34,205 nt of DNA from CAYZPB01 sp964480445. Its GTDB lineage: Bacteria; Bacillota; Bacilli; Tepidibacillales; Tepidibacillaceae. The stretch covers positions 1 through 34,205 of the forward strand of contig CAYZPB010000003.1 in NCBI GenBank assembly GCA_964480445.1, written 5' to 3'. The position numbers were made by a program, and so were the translations under genes. Position 1 is the first letter of the stretch. Every line of letters starts with the position of its first letter. The notes under the pieces are model-generated. The model was not told the origin of the DNA, made no database searches, and saw only the letters and a program-made list of their open reading frames with translations. Below, piece after piece: positions 1 through 6,613 of this stretch.

Positions 1-2
1 TA

Positions 3-149
3 GGACTTGATAGTATGTTAAGTGGGGAAGTGTTCTCATTGTTCCTATTAGGACCTATTTTTGCAATAACAATCCTAGTCATTATGCTTGTACCACGTGG
101 TAAAGAATTTTTAGTAGGTGATTGGGAGCCGAAGGTTAAAACAAAGTAA
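3..149 (+). CDS. C-terminal tail of an unidentified membrane protein (partial)
   Basis: An open frame enters from the left edge and stops at TAA 147-149, giving 48 residues. It contains one clear hydrophobic segment (around FSLFLLGPIFAITILVIML), followed by a basic/polar C-terminal tail beginning PRGKEF and ending KVKTK. This is the shape of the last transmembrane helix and cytoplasmic tail of an integral membrane protein. No family can be named from this fragment. The frame is believed because the hydrophobic segment is coherent and because the next gene follows in the same direction about 100 bases later. It may belong to the same locus as the heme-linked genes downstream, but the missing part is needed to tell. 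Confidence 0.55.
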   Translation, partial: GLDSMLSGEVFSLFLLGPIFAITILVIMLVPRGKEFLVGDWEPKVKTK

Positions 150-194
150 TTTTTCTCTATTGATGCAATTAAAATTTTGACTATTGTTTGTCAC

Positions 195-217
195 AGCGAC
201 TAGTTAGACTAGTCGCT
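195..217. other. Perfect 9-bp stem-loop upstream of the SUMF1 lipoprotein gene
   Basis: AGCGACTAG (195-203) and CTAGTCGCT (209-217) pair perfectly around a 5-base loop. There is no T-run after it, so it is not a standard intrinsic terminator. It lies between the stop of the upstream membrane gene and the ribosome binding site of the lipoprotein gene. It could be an operator, an RNA processing or stabilising hairpin, or a weak terminator. A TTGACT hexamer at 177-182 lies just upstream, but no good -10 was seen at the right distance. Confidence 0.5.
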
Positions 218-252
218 TCCAGACATAAATAATTTGATAAGGGGGTGTCAGT

Positions 253-1335
253 ATGAGAAAAACTAGTATTGTAATAACGGTGATTTTAGTAATTGCTCTT
301 CTTGCAGGGTGTGGAACTTTGCCAGTAGATAACCCGGCAGTATTAGAATTTAGATCATCAGGCGTTGATCAAGACGCTTGGGCATTAGTACCTGCTGGCG
401 AATTTTATGAGGGACAGTATACACAAGAACGCGCTAAGACAGGACAAACATTCATGAATGGTTATGTTGAGAATGATTTCGAAATGAAAGTTGTACCTGT
501 AACTAATGCAGAGTATGCGAAGTATCTTGATGAGGCTTTAAAAGCAGGCACAATCACTATTGGGAACTTTGTAGGTAACTTTGGTGCAAATTTCGAGGGC
601 GTTGAGGGTGCATACTTTGAAGAGGGTTATACTTATGATTCTGACCAAGTTGTGAGTGGTTTCTATCCTGGAGACGTTGATGATTTTGACGGTATGCGTC
701 ATGAATTCTTAATTGAGCCAGGTGATTATCCACATATGATACTTGATGATGTAGCAAGTCGTATTAACTATGATGGTAGTAATTTTACTGTTAAAGAGGG
801 TTATGAAAACCACCCAGTAACTATGGTTAGTTGGTATGGAGCATGGGCATATGCAGAGTTTTATGGCTATCGTCTACCAACTGAATCAGAATGGGAAAAA
901 GCAGCTCGTGGAGATGACGATCGTCCATTCCCTTGGGGATGGGAAGAAGGTGGAGCTTATCTAAACTTTAATAATAGTGGTGACCCATTTGAAGGAACAG
1001 ATGGTTACAGTGATACAACTCCTGTAGGCTTCTATAATGGTAATAAATATGGAGACTTCCAAACTGAGGATGGCTCAAGTCCATACGGAATTTATGATAT
1101 GGCAGGTAACGTAGGTGAATGGACTGGGAATAAAGCTTTCGGATATCACTACCGCAGAATTAAAGGCGGAAACAAAGGAACTTATGATATTGATGCAAGA
1201 ACATGGAAAAAAGATAACGCAGATCCAAGATTCAGAGCACCAAGTGTAGGTTTCCGTGTAGTAAGAGATCCAGTACAAGAAGTTACAGAGCCAGTTACAC
1301 CAGAAGCACCAGCTGATGAGGAAACTGACGAATAA
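253..1335 (+). CDS. SUMF1/formylglycine-enzyme-fold lipoprotein, probably non-catalytic
   Basis: A 360-residue protein with a lipoprotein signal: a hydrophobic stretch at 6-19 and lipobox L-A-G-C with the lipidated Cys at 20, so it should sit on the outer face of the membrane. The mature part has hallmarks of the FGE-sulfatase (SUMF1) family: VPAGEF near 47, PVTNAEYA near 82, HPVTMVSWYGAWAYAEF near 190, RLPTESEWEKAARG, a GIYDMAGNVGEWTG segment and a C-terminal GFRVVRD. It ends in an acidic Pro/Glu/Thr-rich tail. Cys20 is its only cysteine, so the two catalytic cysteines of true formylglycine-generating enzymes are absent and a binding or assembly role is more likely. NirV proteins encoded beside nirK in denitrifiers are in the same family. 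Ribosome binding site AAGGGGGTG lies 7 bases before ATG. The heme O synthase-like gene follows after 16 bases. Confidence 0.85.
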   Translation: MRKTSIVITVILVIALLAGCGTLPVDNPAVLEFRSSGVDQDAWALVPAGEFYEGQYTQERAKTGQTFMNGYVENDFEMKVVPVTNAEYAKYLDEALKAGTITIGNFVGNFGANFEGVEGAYFEEGYTYDSDQVVSGFYPGDVDDFDGMRHEFLIEPGDYPHMILDDVASRINYDGSNFTVKEGYENHPVTMVSWYGAWAYAEFYGYRLPTESEWEKAARGDDDRPFPWGWEEGGAYLNFNNSGDPFEGTDGYSDTTPVGFYNGNKYGDFQTEDGSSPYGIYDMAGNVGEWTGNKAFGYHYRRIKGGNKGTYDIDARTWKKDNADPRFRAPSVGFRVVRDPVQEVTEPVTPEAPADEETDE

Positions 1336-1351
1336 TTTGGAGGTTGGCTAA

Positions 1352-2245
1352 ATGGCTAAGGATGCTATAAATAATGAAATGAATAGATTAAGCTTCTGGC
1401 AATTGATAAAAGAGTATCTTGTGATGATTAAACCTCGGCAAACAGCCTTGTTAGTATTAACAGGTTGGGCCGGTTTTAGCAGTGCAAGTTGCCCTGTTGT
1501 TGGTTGGCAGCTTTCATTAGGCATTATTGGCAGTCTATTTTTAGCGATTTCCGGTTGTACTATTTTCAATATGGTTTATGACAGAGATATCGACAGTAAA
1601 ATGGGTAGGACGGAGAAGAGACCATTATCTCAGGGAACGATTAGCGTTTCCAATGCTCTCTTGGTTGCCAGTATAATGGCAGGAGTAGGTGTTGGTTGGG
1701 CCTTCACAATTGATGTATTGTATGGATGGATTATCTTAGCAGGACTATTTTTAGATGCAGTACTTTATACTGTTGTTCTGAAAAGGATTACTCCTTACTC
1801 TATTATCTGGGGAGGTTTATCCGGCGGTATGCCAATTTTGGCAGGACGAGCGCTTGGTGTTGGATCTATCGACTTAGTCGGTATATTACTAGCACTAGCA
1901 ATTGTACTTTGGATTCCAACACACATTCTAACTTTTAGCATCAAATATGAGGATCAATATACTGCAGCTGGAGTTCCGACATTTCCAGCGACCTATGGTG
2001 TCGATGTGACTCGAATAATTATTGCAGGGTCAGCTGTTTTAGCAAGTATAGCAATGATTACTGCCGCTTTCTTAGTAGAGATGCAGGGATACTGCTTAAT
2101 ATTTCTAATACTATTTAGTATCGGATTAGTTGCTATGTCTACTGTAACCGTTTTGAAAAAATCGTCCAAGTTAAACTTTAGCTTATTTAAAATGGCTTCC
2201 GTTTATATGTTGGGTTCGATGCTCTTACTAATTTTTGCATTATAG
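1352..2245 (+). CDS. UbiA-family prenyltransferase, heme O synthase-like (protoheme farnesyltransferase)
   Basis: A 297-residue multispanning protein of the UbiA family. The first Asp motif N73-x3-D77-x3-D81 binds Mg-prenyl diphosphate. The segment LYTVVLKRITPYSIIWGGLSGGMPILAGRA around 138-167 (split here by position: Y139, K144, R145, G154, P161) matches heme O synthase (CyoE/CtaB) better than menaquinone or ubiquinone prenyltransferases. Those enzymes farnesylate heme b to heme o, used by heme-copper oxidases. Length is typical for the family. The ATG has GGAGG 8 bases upstream and is 16 bases after the lipoprotein gene, so the two are likely co-transcribed. The next gene encodes a heme-copper-oxidase-like membrane protein, which fits. 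No heme A synthase is visible in the window. A different prenyl acceptor remains possible. Confidence 0.8.
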   Translation: MAKDAINNEMNRLSFWQLIKEYLVMIKPRQTALLVLTGWAGFSSASCPVVGWQLSLGIIGSLFLAISGCTIFNMVYDRDIDSKMGRTEKRPLSQGTISVSNALLVASIMAGVGVGWAFTIDVLYGWIILAGLFLDAVLYTVVLKRITPYSIIWGGLSGGMPILAGRALGVGSIDLVGILLALAIVLWIPTHILTFSIKYEDQYTAAGVPTFPATYGVDVTRIIIAGSAVLASIAMITAAFLVEMQGYCLIFLILFSIGLVAMSTVTVLKKSSKLNFSLFKMASVYMLGSMLLLIFAL

Positions 2246-2291
2246 TTTTGAGTAAATGCCTTAAGGGCAGTTGGGATTAAAATGTAATCTG

Positions 2292-2315
2292 TATTTAAAC
2301 TTATATGTTTAAATA
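2292..2315. promoter_or_regulatory. Perfect palindrome in the leader of the oxidase-like gene, candidate operator
   Basis: TATTTAAAC (2292-2300) and GTTTAAATA (2307-2315) are exact reverse complements separated by TTATAT. The site lies in the 92-base gap between the prenyltransferase gene and the 12-TM gene, ending about 7 bases before the AAGGGG ribosome binding site. A two-fold-symmetric site with a 6-base spacer is what a dimeric helix-turn-helix regulator would bind; the sequence does not match the FNR, Rex or NsrR consensus sites. It could also form an AU-rich hairpin in mRNA. Confidence 0.45.
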
Positions 2316-2337
2316 ATATATGAAGGGGTGATTTTTG

Positions 2338-3924
2338 ATGACTGGTAAGTCTCCGGGACGTTTGCAATACTTATTTACAACACCGAAAGGTCTTATCCTT
2401 GGTGCGGCTGCTATACTTAGTATTACAGCTGCTATATGGGCAACTTTATCTGGCCCGATGGTTGACTGGGGAGTAAGAGAAATTACAGTAAATTTATTAA
2501 GTATGGATTTAGTACAGGCCGAAAGAGAAGGCCGTATTATAATGCTTTACCACTCGTTTGCAATGATAGTTACCGCAATTGTAGTATATATGATTACGGC
2601 ACTTGCACCGATGGATAAAGTATGGGCTAAATGGATCAATGGTTTAGTAACAATTGGTTATTTACTTGTTGTTGTTAACGGTATGGTCTTTGCTTACTTC
2701 GGACATGAGTGGACACTACATGGTATCTACTTAGTAGGAATGTCGATTATTTTCTTAGTCGGACTTCTATTACTCGTTGCACTATGGCCGGGTACTAAAA
2801 AGTTTTACCTTAAAGAAGATTCACGTCTAGCAAAAACTAAAAAGGGAGCAAGCTGGGAAAGATTTACTATCTGGTGGGTCGTTCTAGTAGCTGTGTTGTC
2901 TGCAGGCGTTGGTGCCTATGCAGGCGCTTACTTTGGTAATGGATTTGAAGCCTTCTTAACTGAGGATACAGTTCGCGAGAACGATAAAACTTATCAAATG
3001 AAGGCTGTTATTGGTCACTTGCATATTATGCTTGCACTAATAGCAATTTTCATTGCGATCTTTATTGGTAGATTCTTCGACATTAAAGGCAACTGGCACA
3101 AAATTTCTTTAATCGGTTATATAATCGGTGCAGCATTCTTAGGCGGTGGTTCTAACTCGGTTATAGTTACTGAGGCAGCACACATCTTCGTTTACGTAGG
3201 GGCCGTCTTTGCTATGGGTGGTGCTCTAGTTCTTGTTATTTATGGTATGAACAAGATATTTAGGGACCGTTTAGAGGAAAGAGACCTTGGTAAGAAACGC
3301 ACTGGTAATAAAGCTGGTTTTGTTGATGGAGTACGTGCTATGCTTGGCGATCCATTGAAATTTGGTCCTTTATGGATGATGATTTACATGAATTTTGTTA
3401 CAAGCTTTATTGGGATAGGTATGGCGGCATTTCTTGAGAAAATATTCCGTAACCAATACTGGAATCACCGTGAAGAAAGAATTGAGCTTGCAGGTCACTG
3501 GCATGCACTTTCATTAATCTGTGCGGTTATCCTGCTTCTATACTTAGCAGACCGTTGGAATATGCAAGGTAAAATGCGCATAATTTTCGGTTGGACGCTA
3601 ATTCTTGGTTCAAATATTGCTTTGATGGCAATGATGTGGTTCGAGATGAAACGACTAGTAGTTTCAGAATACCTGCAACAATCTATAGTTAATGGAATTA
3701 TGGTTGCTGATATGATTGGATTAGGTGCTGTATTTGTGGTCCTTGCTGGATTCATGGTATGGCGCTTAGTAGACCTGATTAGTAAAGATGGTACGTGGAA
3801 AACAGATCTTCTGGTTCCTAACCATCAGTTCATAATTTCTGGTACAGATATTGAAGACCCAAGAAATATTGGTGAACTAAGATCATACCGTGATCTTAAG
3901 GACAGCAGTTACTTTGGTCTCTAA
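2338..3924 (+). CDS. 12-TM heme-copper oxidase/NO reductase subunit I-like protein lacking canonical CuB ligands
   Basis: A 528-residue protein with about 12 hydrophobic helices, the topology of heme-copper oxidase subunit I. Numbered from the ATG at 2338 (one less than from the adjacent TTG), a His at 72 in helix 2 sits in an RxxxxYHSF context like the low-spin heme ligand, and H387-x-H389 in helix 10 (GHWHALSL) matches the HxH pair that binds both hemes. Helix 6 has a second GHLH motif (H227, H229). The His-His pair of helix 7, needed for CuB, is absent; only H282 (AAHIFVY) is near. So it is either a very divergent family member or a different diheme quinol or cytochrome protein. AAGGGG 8 bases before the ATG decides the start. 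The heme O synthase-like neighbour supports a heme enzyme. A strong terminator follows. Family assignment is inference. Confidence 0.55.
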   Translation: MTGKSPGRLQYLFTTPKGLILGAAAILSITAAIWATLSGPMVDWGVREITVNLLSMDLVQAEREGRIIMLYHSFAMIVTAIVVYMITALAPMDKVWAKWINGLVTIGYLLVVVNGMVFAYFGHEWTLHGIYLVGMSIIFLVGLLLLVALWPGTKKFYLKEDSRLAKTKKGASWERFTIWWVVLVAVLSAGVGAYAGAYFGNGFEAFLTEDTVRENDKTYQMKAVIGHLHIMLALIAIFIAIFIGRFFDIKGNWHKISLIGYIIGAAFLGGGSNSVIVTEAAHIFVYVGAVFAMGGALVLVIYGMNKIFRDRLEERDLGKKRTGNKAGFVDGVRAMLGDPLKFGPLWMMIYMNFVTSFIGIGMAAFLEKIFRNQYWNHREERIELAGHWHALSLICAVILLLYLADRWNMQGKMRIIFGWTLILGSNIALMAMMWFEMKRLVVSEYLQQSIVNGIMVADMIGLGAVFVVLAGFMVWRLVDLISKDGTWKTDLLVPNHQFIISGTDIEDPRNIGELRSYRDLKDSSYFGL

Positions 3925-3942
3925 CTAAATAGCTAAGATAGG

Positions 3943-3978
3943 AAAACCTCCACATTTTATGTGGAGGTTTTTTTATTT
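3943..3978 (+). terminator. Intrinsic terminator after the oxidase-like gene
   Basis: AAAACCTCCACAT (3943-3955) pairs perfectly with ATGTGGAGGTTTT (3959-3971) around a TTT loop, followed by a T-rich tract. It is 18 bases after the stop codon at 3924. Its A-rich left flank could give weaker termination for the minus-strand gene ending at 3986. Confidence 0.92.
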
Positions 3979-3985
3979 CTAAATA

Positions 3986-4423
3986 TTAATTTTTCTTAAA
4001 GCTTTTAATAAAACGAAAATAATATTTTAAGCTAGAAAGTATAAGTCCCGTACCGATGCCAATATAAAGTATAGCAAGCAAATTCTTTGGAATAAATTGT
4101 GCATTACGCATAAAGAGACCAAGTGACATCATAAATATTATTATTAAGTAACCGCTAAACTTCTGAAAGGCAAAAATGGAAGTGTCACGGTCCCCTTTAG
4201 ATTCAATCCGCGCAATATTTTTATTAGCCACCCTGCTAAAACCGAAGGAATGAATAGCGATTGCTAATAAAACACCAGCCAGAAAATATAATGTTTTATT
4301 AGCGTAATCGCCGTTAATTAACCAACCAAAGGCTAGTCGATTTAAAAAAAGTCCGGCCCCACTCCACAATAAACCAGAAATTAAAAATAGATAACGAACA
4401 TCTACCGCCAGAAAATTACGCAA
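3986..4423 (-). CDS. Small 4-TM membrane protein of unknown function
   Basis: A 145-residue protein with four hydrophobic segments at roughly 10-27, 43-60, 89-107 and 113-133, a charged loop between helices 2 and 3 (RIESKGDRDTS) and a basic C-terminus (FIKSFKKN). I do not recognise the family. The TTG start at 4423 is supported by AGGAGG (minus strand, 4437-4432) with an 8-base spacer. It stands alone, convergent with the oxidase-like gene and divergent from the riboflavin operon. The start region overlaps no other gene. It is judged real from its ribosome binding site and coherent membrane topology. Confidence 0.65.
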   Translation of the reverse strand: MRNFLAVDVRYLFLISGLLWSGAGLFLNRLAFGWLINGDYANKTLYFLAGVLLAIAIHSFGFSRVANKNIARIESKGDRDTSIFAFQKFSGYLIIIFMMSLGLFMRNAQFIPKNLLAILYIGIGTGLILSSLKYYFRFIKSFKKN

Positions 4424-4567
4424 TGACCAGTCCTCCTACTATTTATATGTAATCTACTTACTAACAATATCACAATTATTCAAAATAAAAAATCATAAAG
4501 TCCAAAATATAAAAACTCCTTTAAAGCCTAACTGAAGATATTTATAGATAAATACTTATAGCTAGTG

Positions 4568-4573
4568 TATAAT
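4568..4573 (+). promoter_or_regulatory. Candidate -10 box (TATAAT) of the riboflavin operon
   Basis: A perfect TATAAT lies about 23 bases upstream of the FMN riboswitch, the expected place for its promoter. No good -35 hexamer is visible 16-18 bases upstream, so the call rests on the -10 and position. The surrounding gap 4424-4854 holds this box, the riboswitch and its terminator; I see no gene in it. Confidence 0.5.
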
Positions 4574-4595
4574 ATTTATGTCAAGTTAAATAGTT

Positions 4596-4732
4596 GTTCT
4601 TCAGGGTTGGGTGCAATTCCCTACCGGCGGTAATCAGGTATAGTACTTGTAGTCCGCGACCCATTCATTTATGATTGGCTGATTTGGTGCGATTCCAAAA
4701 CCGACAGTTAAAGTCTGGATGGAAGAAGGATG
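4596..4732 (+). promoter_or_regulatory. FMN riboswitch (RFN element)
   Basis: The conserved RFN blocks appear in order: CTTCAGGGTTGGGTG, AATTCCCTACCGGCGGTAAT, AGTCCGCGACCCA, GGCTGATTTGGTG, GATTCCAAAACCGACAG and TTAAAGTCTGGATGGAAGAAG. This is the FMN-binding aptamer that switches off riboflavin synthesis genes when FMN is abundant. The terminator at 4789 completes a transcription-attenuation switch in front of ribD. Confidence 0.98.
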
Positions 4733-4788
4733 AGTGTTAAGATTATATATATTATATATAACTTAGATTTAAAATGTACAATCCTTTT

Positions 4789-4826
4789 AAAACCCTGAGA
4801 CTATCAGTCTTAGGGTTTTATTTATT
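4789..4826 (+). terminator. Riboswitch-controlled attenuator in front of ribD
   Basis: AAAACCCTGAGACT (4789-4802) pairs with AGTCTTAGGGTTTT (4806-4819), with one G-T pair, around an ATC loop, followed by ATTTATT. It sits 57 bases after the aptamer and ends before the ribD ribosome binding site. FMN binding is expected to favour this hairpin. Any ribD start before 4820 would lie inside or upstream of it and is therefore unlikely. Confidence 0.9.
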
Positions 4827-4854
4827 GGAAAATAAAAAAATGGGAGATATATCA

Positions 4855-5934
4855 GTGAATGATAAACAATTTATGAAACAAGCGATTGATTTAGCGACTG
4901 AAGCAAAAGGGCTAAACTCACCTAATCCAACCGTTGGCGCTGTAATTGTGAAGGACAGTGAGGTTGTGGGCTCGGCAGCACATCTGTATTCGGGAGGCCC
5001 TCATGCTGAGGTACTGGCGATAGAGATGGCAGGTGAACAGGCTAATGATGCAACGCTTTATGTTACATTGGAGCCCTGCGCTCATTACGGCAAGACACCT
5101 CCCTGCGCAGAGCAGATTATAAGGGCTGGTATCAAACGTGTTTACGTAGCAAGACAAGATCCCAATCCACTTGTTGCTGGCAAAGGGATTGAACTTTTGC
5201 GCGCAGCAAATGTAGAGGTTCTGGTCGGTTTGTATGAAAAGGAAGCAACGCAGCTTAATGAAGACTGGGAAAAATATATTGTAAGCGGCCTTCCATTTAT
5301 CACAGTAAAAACAGCAATGACTTTAGATGGCAAAATTGCATCGCGCACTGGCAAAAGTAAGTGGATTAGCGCTGAAGTAGCGCGTGAAAATGTGCATCGA
5401 TTACGACATGAGAATGATGCAATTATGGTTGGTGCCGGCACAGTTATTGCTGATAATCCAAGTTTGACAACACGCGGAATAGAAGCAGGAAAGAATCCAC
5501 TAAGAGTAATTATCGATGCTAATCTTGATATACCGCTAACAGCAAAGGTTGTAGCTGATGGAGAGGCGGAAACCTGGGTCTTTACAAAATTGGACCCTAC
5601 CGCCAAAAAAGCGCAGGCACTAACAGAACTAGGTGTTAAGGTGCATTCAATTAATCCTGAACGATTACTCGAGGTATTCCAAATACTAGGAGAGCAGGAA
5701 ATAATATCGGTTTTGGTAGAGGGTGGATCGGAACTTATCGGCTCACTATTTGACCAACAGCTGATAGATAAGTATATTACATTTATTGCACCCAAATTAA
5801 TTGGTGGCAAAGAGGCCCTTACTAGCATTGGTGGGATTGGCTTAGCGGAGATGGGTGAAGCTATAATGATAACTGACATGAAGTACGATAAAGTAGGCGA
5901 GGATTTATGCATTAGTGGCTATCCAGTCTGGTAA
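4855..5934 (+). CDS. ribD: Bifunctional riboflavin biosynthesis deaminase/reductase RibD
   Basis: Converts the GTP-derived diaminopyrimidine of the riboflavin pathway by deamination, then reduces the ribosyl chain with NADPH. The N-terminal cytidine-deaminase-type domain carries H50-A-E52 and the zinc pair PC75AHYGKTPPC84. The C-terminal reductase domain begins near residue 145 with TVKTAMTLDGKIA and includes VEGGSELIGS. I chose GTG 4855, with GGGAG 8 bases upstream: this gives HAE at 50-52 and cysteines at 75 and 84, the same numbering as E. coli RibD. A longer frame from 4774 would start inside the attenuator; ATG 4840 is a second choice. First gene of the FMN-riboswitch operon; ribE follows after 12 bases. 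Confidence 0.97.
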   Translation: MNDKQFMKQAIDLATEAKGLNSPNPTVGAVIVKDSEVVGSAAHLYSGGPHAEVLAIEMAGEQANDATLYVTLEPCAHYGKTPPCAEQIIRAGIKRVYVARQDPNPLVAGKGIELLRAANVEVLVGLYEKEATQLNEDWEKYIVSGLPFITVKTAMTLDGKIASRTGKSKWISAEVARENVHRLRHENDAIMVGAGTVIADNPSLTTRGIEAGKNPLRVIIDANLDIPLTAKVVADGEAETWVFTKLDPTAKKAQALTELGVKVHSINPERLLEVFQILGEQEIISVLVEGGSELIGSLFDQQLIDKYITFIAPKLIGGKEALTSIGGIGLAEMGEAIMITDMKYDKVGEDLCISGYPVW

Positions 5935-5946
5935 GGAGGGATTGCA

Positions 5947-6600
5947 ATGTTTACTGGGTTAATTGAAGAACTTGGAGAAATTCGAAGCATTAGTAAAAAA
6001 GGAAATTCAATGCGCTTAAGTATCGCAGCGCATAAAATAATGACTGACTTAGCAATCGGCGATAGTATCGCAATTAATGGTATCTGCTTAACTGTAACTG
6101 ATTTTGCAAGTGGACGCTTTAGCGTTGATGTAATGCCAGAGACTGTTTCACGCACAAGTTTAAATGGTTTAAAGGTAGGTAGCAAAATCAATTTAGAACG
6201 AGCAATGGCTGCAGATGGACGTTTCGGAGGACACTTTGTTTCTGGACATATTGATGGTGTAGCTACACTGCTTGCGAAAAAGTCCATAGATAATGCAGAG
6301 ATTTTTAAGTTCAAATTCGCAGCTGAGCTACAGAAGTATCTTGTGCCGAAAGGATCAATAGCTGTCGACGGCATTAGTCTGACCATTGCTGACCTAGGTG
6401 TAAATGAGTTTACGGTATCTATTATTCCCCATACGCTTAGGGAAACTAATTTAGCTGATCTGGAGCTAGGTGATCAGGTAAATCTGGAGGTAGATATGCT
6501 GGCTAAGTATGTGGAAAGCATTTTATCTGGCTCTGAGATTGTAGCTAAGCAGAAGAAAAATAATATTACTGAAGAATTTTTGAAAGAGCAAGGATTCTAG
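5947..6600 (+). CDS. ribE: Riboflavin synthase, alpha chain RibE
   Basis: Dismutates two 6,7-dimethyl-8-ribityllumazine molecules to riboflavin plus the diaminopyrimidine substrate. The 217-residue protein starts with the family signature MFTGLIEELG and has two lumazine-binding repeats, about 1-97 and 98-190. GHFVSGHIDG near 98 and the matching SGRFSVDVMPETVSRTSL/NEFTVSIIPHTLRETNL halves (the latter near 155) show the internal duplication. A strong AAGGAGGG site precedes the ATG. It is slightly longer than usual, with a charged C-terminal tail after 190. Second gene of the riboflavin operon, 13 bases before ribBA. Called ribE in the Bacillus/general scheme (ribC in E. coli). Confidence 0.96.
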   Translation: MFTGLIEELGEIRSISKKGNSMRLSIAAHKIMTDLAIGDSIAINGICLTVTDFASGRFSVDVMPETVSRTSLNGLKVGSKINLERAMAADGRFGGHFVSGHIDGVATLLAKKSIDNAEIFKFKFAAELQKYLVPKGSIAVDGISLTIADLGVNEFTVSIIPHTLRETNLADLELGDQVNLEVDMLAKYVESILSGSEIVAKQKKNNITEEFLKEQGF

Positions 6601-6613
6601 GAGGAGAGATAGA

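Noticed and set aside
557..1569. Minus-strand frames at 557-757, 1075-1278 and 1348-1569
   Set aside because: They lie antisense inside the SUMF1 and prenyltransferase genes, have no ribosome binding site and no recognisable motifs.
4741..4771. TATATA-rich tract as a repeat element or promoter
   Set aside because: It lies between aptamer and attenuator and is simple AT-rich sequence of the riboswitch expression platform.
5142..5912. 256-residue minus-strand frame opposite ribD
   Set aside because: It is long but Ser/Pro-rich shadow sequence opposite a clearly conserved gene, with no family features.
5919..6386. 155-residue minus-strand frame opposite ribE
   Set aside because: Shadow of a conserved gene; no motif, and it ends at the ribD stop region by chance.
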